The notes under the pieces: model-generated
Seen by the model: the letters and a program-made list of their open reading frames with translations, nothing else
What the model was told of the DNA's origin: nothing
Database searches by the model: none
Part shown: positions 54,876-62,368 of the stretch, in pieces
Numbering within the stretch: position 1 is the stretch's first letter
Layout: each line of letters opens with the position of its first letter
Translations under genes and position numbers: made by a program
Assembly: GCA_014654535.1 (NCBI GenBank)
Contig: BNBA01000027.1
Span: 1 to 62,368 of the forward strand
Length of the DNA stretch: 62,368 nt
Source: Xanthomonas boreopolis
GTDB taxonomy: Bacteria > Pseudomonadota > Gammaproteobacteria > Xanthomonadales > Xanthomonadaceae
Direction: 5' to 3'

Positions 54876-54990
54876 CCGCCTTCCGTGAAGGCGGGAATGA
54901 GGACGGGTCGCTTGCGCGCCATCGGCTCGCACCCGGCCGGGCCTTCGCAGGGGACGACGGGCGGCTCCGCTCCGAACGGAGTCGCCCGGC

Positions 54991-55506
54991 TCAGAAGATG
55001 AGCTCGTAATACGCCCGCGGCTCGCGTTCGGCCGCGATCTTGTACTCGCCCTGGCGACGCAGCCCGAGCTTTTCCAGCAATCGCACCGAGGCGGTATTGC
55101 CCGGCCAAACGATGCCGCACACCCCGCGCATCCCGAGTACGTCGCGCGCATGCGCCAGTACCGCGCGCGAAGCTTCCTCCGCGTAGCCGCGGCCATGGTG
55201 CTCGTCGAGCAGGGCGTAGCCGATGTCGGCCAGTTCCAGGTCCGCCCGCTGGATCAGGCCGGCGGTGCCCAGGAACGTCCCGGCATCACGCAGCTCCAGC
55301 GCGTAATGGCCGAAGCCGTAGGTCGCGTACTGCGCACCGAGCCATTCCCGCAGGTAGTCGGCCGCCTGCTCGACGGTACGCACGCCGCGATCGGCGATGC
55401 CGCGGATGAAGCCGGGCTCGTTGAGGAGTACCAGCATCGCCGCCGCGTCGCGCTCCGGTTCCAGCTCGCGCAGGCGCAGACGCTCGGTTTCGATCACGAC
55501 GGGCAC
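54991..55506 (-). CDS. GNAT acetyltransferase, RimJ/RimL type
   Basis: 171 residues: ETERLRLRELEPERDAAAML at the N-terminus, GYALLDEHHGRGYAEEASRA around the acetyl-CoA loop, and NTASVRLLEKLGLRRQGEY near the end, the classical Acetyltransf_3 pattern. Substrate unknown; relatives acetylate protein N-termini or small amines. It is convergent with yceH. Confidence 0.85.
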   Translation of the reverse strand: MPVVIETERLRLRELEPERDAAAMLVLLNEPGFIRGIADRGVRTVEQAADYLREWLGAQYATYGFGHYALELRDAGTFLGTAGLIQRADLELADIGYALLDEHHGRGYAEEASRAVLAHARDVLGMRGVCGIVWPGNTASVRLLEKLGLRRQGEYKIAAEREPRAYYELIF

Positions 55507-55606
55507 GATCCGCTCCTATGGGAAGGCAGTGCAGCCTGCCGCACAGGAACGAGGCTGGCAAGGTCCCGGCGCGCCTCCGCCCGGAACCGCCATGCCGTCC
55601 CTTCGA

Positions 55607-57583
55607 TCAGTCGAACAGCGCCTGGATCGCCGCCAGCCCGGCCTTGGCGCGTTCCTGCTTGCGCTCGGCATCGGCCACCGGATCGGCGCCGTCGCGCTGG
55701 ATCTCCTCGGCCGGGATCTCGTCGAAGAAACGGCTCGGCTTGAGCCGGATCTGCTCGCCGAACTTGCGCGTCACCCGGCTGTAGCTCATCCACAGCTGCT
55801 CCTTGGCGCGGGTGATGCCCACGTACAACAGCCGCCGCTCCTCCTGCAGGTTGCCCTCGTCCAGGCTGACCTCGTGCGGCAGCACGCCGTCCTCGCAGCC
55901 GACGATGAACACGTAGCGGAACTCCAGGCCCTTGGACGCATGCAGCGTCATCATCCGCACCTGGTTGCCGCCGTCGTCCTTGTCGTTGCGCGACAGCAGC
56001 GCCAGCTGCGCGGCCAGGTCGCCCGCGCTGGCCCCGCGCGGGCCGCCCTCGAACCACTCGGCCAGTTCCTCCAGGTTGGCCTTGCGGCGCTGGAACGAGG
56101 CCTCGTCCTTGGCCTGGTTGCGCAGGTCGGCGACCAGGCCGGATTTCTCGGCCAACAGCCGCACCAGGTCGGCGGCGGGCAATTTGCCGGCCGCCTGGCG
56201 CAGCTCGCGCAGGATGTCGGTGAACGCGCTCAGGCCGTTGGCCGCGCGCGGCGGCAACTGCTGCAGCGCGCCCATCGACTCGGCCGCGCGCGACATCGGC
56301 ACGTGCTTGGCCGCGGCCAGCTCGGCCAGCTTGGCCAGCGAACTGGCGCCGACCTCGCGCTTGGGCGACTGCACCGCGCGCAGGAACGCTGCGTCGTCGT
56401 CCGGATTGACCAGCAGGCGCAGCCACGACAGCACGTCCTTCACTTCCTGCCGCTCCAGGAACGCCGTGCCGCCGGTCAGGTGGTAGGGCACGCGCAGCAG
56501 CTGCATCGCCTTTTCCAGCGGACGCGACTGGAAGTTGCCGCGGAACAGGATGCAGAAATCGCTCCACGGCACCTGCTTGCTGGTGGCGATGAAGGAAATC
56601 TCCGCGGCGACCTTTTCCGCCTCGTGGTCGCTGTCGCGGCACTCCCATACGCGGATGCGCTCGCCGTCGGCCTGGTCGCTCCACAGCGTCTTCAGGTGCT
56701 CGTGCGGGTTGTGCGCGATCAACGCGTTCGCGGCGCGCAGCACGCGGTTGGAACACCGGTAGTTCTGTTCCAGCTTGATCACTTCCAGCTGCGGGTAGTC
56801 CTTGCCCATCTGCAGCAGGTTTTCCGGGTTGGCGCCGCGCCAGGCGTAGATGCTCTGGTCGTCGTCGCCCACGCAGGTGAAGTTGCCCTTCGGCCCGGCC
56901 AGCATCTTCAGCAGCCGGTACTGCGCGTCGTTGGTGTCCTGGCACTCGTCCACCAGCAGGTAACCGATGCGCTCGCGCCAGGCCTTCACGATCTGCTCGT
57001 TCTCCTCGAGGATCTGCACCGGCAGGCGGATCAGGTCGTCGAAGTCGACCGCGTTGAACGTGGTCAACCGCGCCTGGTAGCGCGCGTACAGGCTGGCCGC
57101 CTCCATCTCGCGCGTGCTGCGCGCCACCGCCATCGCCTGCTCCGGCGACAGCCCGGCGTTCTTGGCGCGCGAGATCAGGTTCTTGGCGTCCTCGATCGCG
57201 TCCGGCTTGGCGCCGTGCAGCAGGTCCTTGATCTGCGCGGTGGCGTCGTCGGTATCGAAGATCGAGAAACCGCGCTTGAGCCCGGCCGCCTCGTGCTCGA
57301 TCTGCAGGAACTTGAGACCCAGCGCGTGGAAGGTGCAGATCGTTAACCCGTCGGCGCCGTCGCCGCGGATGCGCTTGGCCACGCGCTCGCGCATTTCCTT
57401 GGCCGACTTGTTGGTGAAGGTGATCGCCGCGATGCGCCGGGCCGGGTAGCGCCCGGTACCGATCAGGTGCGCGATCTTCTCCACGATCACGCGCGTCTTG
57501 CCGCTGCCGGCGCCGGCGAGCACCAACAGGGGACCTTCGCAGTGCAGGACCGCGGCGCGCTGGGGAGGATTGAGACCGTGCAT
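55607..57583 (-). CDS. rep: ATP-dependent DNA helicase Rep
   Basis: 658 residues, superfamily 1A. The Q motif is LNPPQRAAV, Walker A LAGAGSGKTRV, Walker B VDECQDTN, and motif IV-VI regions include QNYRCSNRVL and YVGITRAKEQLW. Rep unwinds 3'-5' and helps replication forks through obstacles. Overall length and the N-terminus MHGLNPPQ fit Rep rather than UvrD, which usually runs over 700 residues. Confidence 0.93.
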   Translation of the reverse strand: MHGLNPPQRAAVLHCEGPLLVLAGAGSGKTRVIVEKIAHLIGTGRYPARRIAAITFTNKSAKEMRERVAKRIRGDGADGLTICTFHALGLKFLQIEHEAAGLKRGFSIFDTDDATAQIKDLLHGAKPDAIEDAKNLISRAKNAGLSPEQAMAVARSTREMEAASLYARYQARLTTFNAVDFDDLIRLPVQILEENEQIVKAWRERIGYLLVDECQDTNDAQYRLLKMLAGPKGNFTCVGDDDQSIYAWRGANPENLLQMGKDYPQLEVIKLEQNYRCSNRVLRAANALIAHNPHEHLKTLWSDQADGERIRVWECRDSDHEAEKVAAEISFIATSKQVPWSDFCILFRGNFQSRPLEKAMQLLRVPYHLTGGTAFLERQEVKDVLSWLRLLVNPDDDAAFLRAVQSPKREVGASSLAKLAELAAAKHVPMSRAAESMGALQQLPPRAANGLSAFTDILRELRQAAGKLPAADLVRLLAEKSGLVADLRNQAKDEASFQRRKANLEELAEWFEGGPRGASAGDLAAQLALLSRNDKDDGGNQVRMMTLHASKGLEFRYVFIVGCEDGVLPHEVSLDEGNLQEERRLLYVGITRAKEQLWMSYSRVTRKFGEQIRLKPSRFFDEIPAEEIQRDGADPVADAERKQERAKAGLAAIQALFD

Positions 57584-57632
57584 GGGCGAACTTCCGTCGG
57601 CCGCGCATTGTACTGCGCCATCCCGCGCACCG

Positions 57633-57745
57633 CCCCTGTGGGAGCGGCTTTAGGCGCGATGGGGCTTTCCCATTGAATCCCATACGAGCTTTCGCGGGAG
57701 ATCCACCAGCAAGCCCCATCGCGGCTAAAGCCGCTCCCACAGGGG
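57633..57745. repeat. Long palindromic repeat, family A copy 2
   Basis: The outer arms 57633-57667 and 57711-57745 are 35 nt long and complementary except for a few positions (CCCCTGTGGGAGCGGCTTTA facing its reverse complement). The inner 43 nt differ from the other copies. It lies between the start of rep and that of tdk, in the promoter region of both divergent genes. Confidence 0.8.
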
Positions 57746-57766
57746 GCTCCCGCTTAGAATGGCCCC

Positions 57767-58390
57767 ATGGCCAAGCTCTACTTCTACTACTCGGCGATGA
57801 ACGCCGGGAAGACCACCACCCTGCTGCAGTCGGCGCACAACTACCGCGAGCGCGGCATGCGCACGCTGATCCTCACCCCGAAGCTGGACCATCGCGCCGG
57901 CAGCGGCGTGGTCGCCTCGCGCATCGGCCTGAGCGCCGAAGGGGTCCCCTTCGACCAGGGCACCGACCTGGAGCGGCTGGTCGAGGCGGATATCGCCGCG
58001 CACGGCAGGCTCAATTGCGTACTGGTGGACGAAGCGCAGTTCCTGCGCCGCGCGCAGGTCTGGCAACTCAGCGAAGTGGTCGACCAGTTGCGCATCCCGG
58101 TGCTGTGCTACGGCCTGCGCACCGATTTCCGCGGCGAGCTGTTCGAGGGCAGCCAGTACCTGCTGGCCTGGGCCGACGAGCTGCAGGAGATCAAGACCAT
58201 CTGCCACAGCGGCAGCAAGGCCACGATGACCGTACGCGTGGACGAACACGGCCATGCCGTGCAGGACGGCCCGCAGGTGGAGATCGGCGGCAACGAGCGC
58301 TACGTCTCGGTCAGCCGCGCCGAGTTCAAGAAGATCATGCGCGGCGAAGGCCGCATCGAACCGCTGCAGGAATCGTTGCCGCTGCGTTGA
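57767..58390 (+). CDS. tdk: Thymidine kinase, type II
   Basis: 207 residues. Walker A is [10 protein letters not shown], Walker B VDEAQFL, the lasso/substrate loop region is [14 protein letters not shown], and the terminal motif [11 protein letters not shown]. It phosphorylates thymidine for salvage. In E. coli the zinc site uses CxCxRKA and YVSVCR; here the first reads CHSGSKA and the second YVSVSR, so at least two zinc cysteines are missing. The rest is well conserved, so it is probably active. Confidence 0.94.
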   Translation: MAKLYFYYSAMNAGKTTTLLQSAHNYRERGMRTLILTPKLDHRAGSGVVASRIGLSAEGVPFDQGTDLERLVEADIAAHGRLNCVLVDEAQFLRRAQVWQLSEVVDQLRIPVLCYGLRTDFRGELFEGSQYLLAWADELQEIKTICHSGSKATMTVRVDEHGHAVQDGPQVEIGGNERYVSVSRAEFKKIMRGEGRIEPLQESLPLR

Positions 58391-58400
58391 CGCCCCGCGT

Positions 58401-58520
58401 CTGTGGGAGCGGCTTCAGCCGCGACGGGGCTTTTCCGCTCAAATCCCGCACAGGGGCATGTGCGGGCTCTGCAGAGGGGCCTGCATGAAAGCCCCATCGT
58501 GGCTGAAGCCGCTCCCACGG
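58401..58520. repeat. Long palindromic repeat, family A copy 3
   Basis: Arms 58401-58433 and 58488-58520 (CTGTGGGAGCGGCTTCAGCC and its complement), with an inner hairpin CCCGCACA-GGGGCA-TGTGCGGG and a following GCATGAAAGCCCC. It is nearly the same layout as the copy at 28038-28185. It separates tdk from the convergent opgD gene. Confidence 0.8.
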
Positions 58521-58530
58521 GAATCGGGCC

Positions 58531-60135
58531 TCAATACAACTTGCGCTCCGCCACCGGCGGCGGCGTCCATTGGTACAGCCAGGTCTCGGTCAACGGCCGT
58601 CCGTCCGCGCCGCGCAGGTACAGGCGGATGTCGATCTGCTCGGTCGATTCGTCCGGCGGTACCACGTCGAACATCGCGCGGTAGCCGGAGATCTCGTGCA
58701 GCGGCCGTGCCGAGACGATCTCGGCCTTGCCGCGCGTGAGCTGCAACACCGCCTCGACCTTCAGGTCGTTGGCCTTGGCCAGTTTCGCCAGCTCGCCGCC
58801 GGCGAAGTCCACGGCGAAGCGCCACGAGAAGTACTTGCGCTTCTGCCCGACCACGCCGCCCAGCCCGGTGCGGGTCGCCACGCAATGCGCCAGCGGCGAG
58901 GACGCCGGCGGCTGCGCGCCCCAGTACAGGCGATAGCCGTACAGCAGCTCCTGCCCCGCCTGCGGCTTCTCGGCCGGGTTCCAGAACGCGACGATGTTGT
59001 CGAAGGTCTCGTCCACCGTGGGGATCTCGACCAGCTGCACCGAACCCTTGCCCCATCCCTGCTTGGGCTCGACCCACAGGCACGGGCGCTTCTCGTAGAA
59101 CACGCCGTCGTCCTGGTAGTGGTCGAAGTTGCGATCGCGCTGCAACAGGCCGAATCCCTTCGGGTTGTCGTCGACGAACATGTTGAAGCGCAGGTGCGGC
59201 GGATTGCACAGCGGCCGCCACAGCCACTCGCCGCCGCCGGTCCACAGCGACAGGCCATCGGTGTCGTGGATCTCCGGGCGCCAGTCCCAGGCCATGCGGC
59301 GGTCGTTCTCGCCGTACTGGTACATGCTGGTGCATGGCGCGATGCCGAGCCGCTCGATGGCCTTGCGCGGGTACAGCGCGGCATCGACGTCCATCAGCAG
59401 CACGTCGCCGTTGGTGATCGCGAAGCGGTACGCACCGGCCACGCTCGGCGAGTCGAGCAGGCCATAGACCACCACCGTGTCCGAGTCCGCCGCCGGTTGT
59501 TCGAGGTAGTAGGCGATGAAGTCCGGGAATTCCTCCGGTCCGCCGCTGCCGGTATCGATCGCCAGGCCGCGCGCCGACTGCCCGTACTGCCCTTCCTTGC
59601 CGACCGCGCGGAAGTAGCTGGCGCCCAGGAACGCGGCGAAATCGCGGTCGGTATCCTGTCGGGTGTTGAGGCGGAAACCGGCGAAGCCGAGGTCCTTCGG
59701 CAGGCCCGCCCCCTTCAGGCCGCTGCTGCCGTAGTCGAAGGCGGCCGGATCGTACGCCAGCTCCTGCGCCTTGCCGTCGACCACGTCGAACATCCGCACC
59801 GGTGTGTGGAAGTACAGGCCCAGATGGAAGAACTTCGCCTGGAACTTGCCGGGCACGTTGGCCCACAGCGCGTGGTCCTGGCGATAGCGGATCGACTGGT
59901 ACTGGTCCCAGTCCAGCGCCTCGACCGGAGCTGGCAAGGTGCGCTTGTGGCTTTGGTAGTCGCGACTGGCGAGCGCGCGGGCCTGGCCCTTCAGCCAGGC
60001 ATAGTCGAAGGGTTGCGGCTGGCCGAGGCGGCGCAGGCCGACCGCCTGGGCGGCCAGCGCCCATTGCGGGAGGGCGGGCAGCCCCAGCGCGGCGAGAGCG
60101 GCGGCGGCATTCTTCAGGAAGTCGCGTCGTTGCAT
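58531..60135 (-). CDS. opgD: Periplasmic glucans biosynthesis protein D
   Basis: 534 residues with a Tat-type signal (MQRRDFLKNAAAALAAL). The MdoG/OpgD fold shows FDYAWLKGQARALASRDY, FFHLGLYFHTPVRMFDV, GASYFRAVGKEGQYGQSARG and YRLYWGAQPP. It acts in the periplasm on osmoregulated periplasmic glucan backbone structure. OpgD rather than OpgG is favoured by the Tat signal. It is convergent with tdk, across repeat A copy 3. Confidence 0.92.
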   Translation of the reverse strand: MQRRDFLKNAAAALAALGLPALPQWALAAQAVGLRRLGQPQPFDYAWLKGQARALASRDYQSHKRTLPAPVEALDWDQYQSIRYRQDHALWANVPGKFQAKFFHLGLYFHTPVRMFDVVDGKAQELAYDPAAFDYGSSGLKGAGLPKDLGFAGFRLNTRQDTDRDFAAFLGASYFRAVGKEGQYGQSARGLAIDTGSGGPEEFPDFIAYYLEQPAADSDTVVVYGLLDSPSVAGAYRFAITNGDVLLMDVDAALYPRKAIERLGIAPCTSMYQYGENDRRMAWDWRPEIHDTDGLSLWTGGGEWLWRPLCNPPHLRFNMFVDDNPKGFGLLQRDRNFDHYQDDGVFYEKRPCLWVEPKQGWGKGSVQLVEIPTVDETFDNIVAFWNPAEKPQAGQELLYGYRLYWGAQPPASSPLAHCVATRTGLGGVVGQKRKYFSWRFAVDFAGGELAKLAKANDLKVEAVLQLTRGKAEIVSARPLHEISGYRAMFDVVPPDESTEQIDIRLYLRGADGRPLTETWLYQWTPPPVAERKLY

Positions 60136-60201
60136 GGGCTGTCTAGCTGGGCATCGGGAGGCACATGATAGCCAGCCGCCGGTGATGACGAAGGCCAGGG
60201 C

Positions 60202-61254
60202 CTACCCGGGCGGGCAGGCACCTGCCAGCGCGAGCGCATCCGCCTGCTCGCACAGGAAGCGCCGCTGCGCCGCCGCCTCGTCCGGGCCGTCGTAGCGCAG
60301 CAGCGTCCATCGCTCGGCCGCCTGCATCGACGCGCCCGGCGCGAGATGCCGATAGGGCGCGTGCACTTCCATCTCCAGCAGGCCCGCGGACGCATCCCCG
60401 GCGGGAGCATCCACGTACAGCTCCACCTGGCCTTGCTCGGGATGGATGCGCTCGCGCGGCTGGTGCGCGAAACGGATCACCAACGCCTGCCGTCCCTGGA
60501 ACCCGGCCATCCACCCCGCCGCCGGCTGAAGCAGGAACTTGCCGCGCTGCGCCGCGCGATCGTCCTTGGTCGACAGCACGAGCATGCCGTCGGCACGGAC
60601 GTGGGCGGGCACGCTGAATCCTTCGCCGGCGGGCTGGATGCGCACGTCCGCCGGCGCGGAGGAGACCGGCACGAACACGCGCGTGGCGGCCGGCACCCGC
60701 GTGTTGAACCACAGGTCCCAGGCCACCGCTTGCTTGCGCACGTTGCGGGCTTCCACCTGCAGCTCGACGCTGTCCGGCCGCTCCCTGGACAGCGCAAAGC
60801 GCTTGCGCAGCTGCACGCCGCTGACCGGGCTTTCCACGCCGAGCAATGCGAGCGAAGCCGGCGTGCGCTCCAGCGTCCGTGTCGTGGCGAAGCCGAGATA
60901 CGGGTCCGGCGGCCAGTTGGCCCGCGCCTGCCGGCGTGCCGGGTTCGCCTGCTGGTGCAGCCACCATTCGCTTTGCGGCCCCACCCAGACATCGTGGCCC
61001 AGGTAGGCGATGTCGCCGGCGTCCGCGCTCACCGGGGGATCGGGCTGGTCCTTCACCGCCTCGCCGATCTTCAGGAAGTTCGGTTCGCCATCGCGCTGCA
61101 GCCCCAGCACGCGCCCACCCAGTCCGGGCGTGACGGTCAGCCGGAGGGTACCGTTCTCCAGCGCGATCTCCTCCACCGGCCCCGGGCCCGCCAGCGCGGA
61201 GGCGCACCAGCAGGCGAGCAGCGCAGGGAAGGCAAGCAAGCGGTGCCTGGACAT
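60202..61254 (-). CDS. Exported DUF4380 protein, mutarotase-like fold
   Basis: 350 residues with a signal peptide ending about SALAGPG. LENGTLRLTVTPGLGGRVLGL near the start is the DUF4380/aldose-epimerase-like opening. GHDVWVGPQSEWW and the beta-rich body with VELQVEARNVRKQAVAWDLWFNT support a galactose-mutarotase superfamily fold. Catalytic role unknown. It could act on periplasmic sugars or glucans, given opgD 66 nt downstream on the same strand. Confidence 0.72.
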   Translation of the reverse strand: MSRHRLLAFPALLACWCASALAGPGPVEEIALENGTLRLTVTPGLGGRVLGLQRDGEPNFLKIGEAVKDQPDPPVSADAGDIAYLGHDVWVGPQSEWWLHQQANPARRQARANWPPDPYLGFATTRTLERTPASLALLGVESPVSGVQLRKRFALSRERPDSVELQVEARNVRKQAVAWDLWFNTRVPAATRVFVPVSSAPADVRIQPAGEGFSVPAHVRADGMLVLSTKDDRAAQRGKFLLQPAAGWMAGFQGRQALVIRFAHQPRERIHPEQGQVELYVDAPAGDASAGLLEMEVHAPYRHLAPGASMQAAERWTLLRYDGPDEAAAQRRFLCEQADALALAGACPPG

Positions 61255-61342
61255 GTCGAAGATCCTCCCTCGGAAGCCACCGATTGTCGCACCGGCCTGG
61301 CGCCTGCCGGCAAGCGCCGCAGAGGCGAACCGGTGCCGGGAC

Positions 61343-62158
61343 TCAGCGCTGGCAGCGACCGCACCATACCGTGGCGCGCTGCCCGATCGTCGCATGCCTG
61401 AGTACGCGTCCGCAGCGCACGCAGGCTTGGCCTTCGCGCCCGTACACCATCAGTTCCTGTTCGAAGTAACCGGGCGCGCCATCGGGACTGATGAAATCCC
61501 GCAACGTGGTACCGCCGCGGGCGATCGCATGGCCGAGGATCTCCTTCACTGCGGCCGCCAGGCGCTCGTAGCCGGCCCGCGACACCTTGCCGGCCTCGCG
61601 GCGGGGATCGATCCCGGCGCGGAACAGGCTCTCGGCTGCATAGATGTTGCCGACGCCGACCACGATGCGCTGGTCCATCAGGAAGGTCTTCACCGGCGCG
61701 CTGCGGCCCTTGGCGAGCCCGTGCAGGTAGCCGCCATCGAAATCGTCCGAGAGCGGTTCCGGCCCGAGTTCCGCCAGCAGCGGATGCAGCTCGCCCGCCG
61801 CTTGCCAGAGCAGGCAACCGAACCGGCGCGGGTCGTTGAAGCGCAGCACGTGGCCATTGGCCAGGCAGATGTCGACATGGTCGTGCGCGCGCGGCAGCAC
61901 GTCTCCGGGCAGCACGCGCAGGCTGCCCGACATGCCCAGGTGGATGATGGCGCTATCGCCCCGATCGGTGTCCAGCAGCAGGTATTTCGCGCGGCGCCGG
62001 ATGCCGGCGATGCGGGAACCGGGCAGGCGGTCCTCGATCTCCGCGGGAATGGGCCAACGCAGGTCGGGTCGCCGCAGGATGACGCCATGGATGGCCTGCT
62101 GCAGCAGGTGCGGCAGCAACCCGCGACGCGTGGTTTCGACTTCGGGGAGTTCGGGCAT
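61343..62158 (-). CDS. mutM: Formamidopyrimidine-DNA glycosylase (Fpg)
   Basis: 271 residues. The catalytic N-terminus is MPELPEVETTRRGL (P2, E3), the conserved K is in RRRAKYLLLD, the helix-two-turn-helix contains VGVGNIYAAESLFRAGI, and the zinc finger is CVRCGRVLRHATIGQRATVW followed by CGRC. It excises 8-oxoguanine and other oxidised purines. No defect is visible. Confidence 0.96.
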   Translation of the reverse strand: MPELPEVETTRRGLLPHLLQQAIHGVILRRPDLRWPIPAEIEDRLPGSRIAGIRRRAKYLLLDTDRGDSAIIHLGMSGSLRVLPGDVLPRAHDHVDICLANGHVLRFNDPRRFGCLLWQAAGELHPLLAELGPEPLSDDFDGGYLHGLAKGRSAPVKTFLMDQRIVVGVGNIYAAESLFRAGIDPRREAGKVSRAGYERLAAAVKEILGHAIARGGTTLRDFISPDGAPGYFEQELMVYGREGQACVRCGRVLRHATIGQRATVWCGRCQR

Positions 62159-62291
62159 GCAGGGATTGTAATCCCGGGCCTCTTGGCCCGGACCTTTCCG
62201 GCGTGCGGCATCGTGGCCCGCGCCGGGCAGGACGTGGCGCAGGTAGCGCAACGATTTTTTCGCACTTTGGCTTGGCGGTGGCCCCGCCCCC

Positions 62292-62368
62292 TCACGCTGC
62301 GACGGTCGCGAGGCCTTGGCGCTTGTTCAATTCCTCCATGCACAGATAGCGCTTGACGCCCCAGTGCG
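62292..62368 (-). CDS. 3' end of an unidentified gene, cut by the window edge
   Basis: The last 24 codons read HWGVKRYLCMEELNKRQGLATVAA then TGA, with the GC3 pattern of real coding sequence. I do not recognise the protein. It would be upstream of mutM on the same strand, with 133 nt between, including a TTTTTT run after CAACGA in the opposite sense. Confidence 0.45.
   Translation of the reverse strand, partial: HWGVKRYLCMEELNKRQGLATVAA

Noticed and set aside
1-62368. CRISPR array, tRNA, rRNA, insertion sequence or phage gene
   Set aside because: Looked for regularly spaced direct repeats, cloverleaf ends with CCA, transposase and integrase motifs; none was found. The repeats present are palindromic and irregularly spaced.

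Overview
The window looks like a chromosomal segment of a Gammaproteobacterium of the Xanthomonadaceae (Xanthomonas / Pseudoxanthomonas / Luteimonas / Lysobacter group; genus not resolved). The grounds are high GC with strong GC3 bias, many small palindromic intergenic repeats of the kind common in that family, very large TonB-dependent receptors paired with LacI regulators and glycosidases (CUT-type loci), and housekeeping genes typical of the group (plsB, rep, opgD, a type II tdk, mutM). No rRNA, tRNA, CRISPR array, insertion sequence or prophage gene was seen.

Most of 1-40.4 kb is a glucuronoxylan utilisation supercluster in two halves. Left half (1-14.0 kb): the 3' end of xylA, a LacI repressor (xylR-like, minus strand), then on the plus strand GH67 alpha-glucuronidase, an SGNH acetylesterase, mannonate dehydratase, GH43, GH3 and fructuronate reductase. 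Right half (22.9-40.4 kb): two divergent operons. The minus-strand one carries a hexuronate-type MFS transporter, GH115 alpha-glucuronidase, uxaC, GH2, GH10 xylanase and an SMP-30 lactonase. The plus-strand one carries a TonB-dependent receptor, a GPH-family MFS transporter, a cytoplasmic GH43 and an aldose epimerase. Together these encode xylan capture and cleavage, removal of acetyl and (methyl)glucuronic acid side groups, xylose isomerisation, and glucuronate -> fructuronate -> mannonate -> 2-keto-3-deoxygluconate. LacI-type palindromes with the core TAGCGYTA precede all three transcription units, which suggests one XylR regulon.

Between the halves (14.0-22.9 kb) lies an unrelated accessory block: a cluster of palindromic repeats, an MFS carrier, a small membrane protein, a VOC protein and two AraC regulators, an SDR oxidoreductase, a lower-GC secreted trypsin-like protease, a nucleotidyltransferase, a YjhX/YjhQ-like toxin-antitoxin pair and a methyltransferase.

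After xylan come a YdcH-like protein, a decayed HepT/DUF86 fragment, plsB with a coupled lipoprotein gene, and a second CUT-like locus (44.8-52.2 kb). That locus holds a 1038-residue secreted discoidin-domain protein resembling a six-hairpin glycosidase of a family I cannot name, its LacI regulator (7-bp overlap) and an Oar-like TonB-dependent receptor. It is the best candidate here for an undescribed carbohydrate system. Between that receptor and convergent pyrF is a structured segment ending in a good minus-strand terminator, a candidate small RNA.

The last 10 kb is mostly housekeeping: pyrF, an e(P4)-like acid phosphatase, a YceH protein, a GNAT acetyltransferase, rep helicase, tdk flanked by two long palindromic repeats, opgD, a DUF4380 protein, mutM, and the 3' end of an unidentified gene at the right edge.
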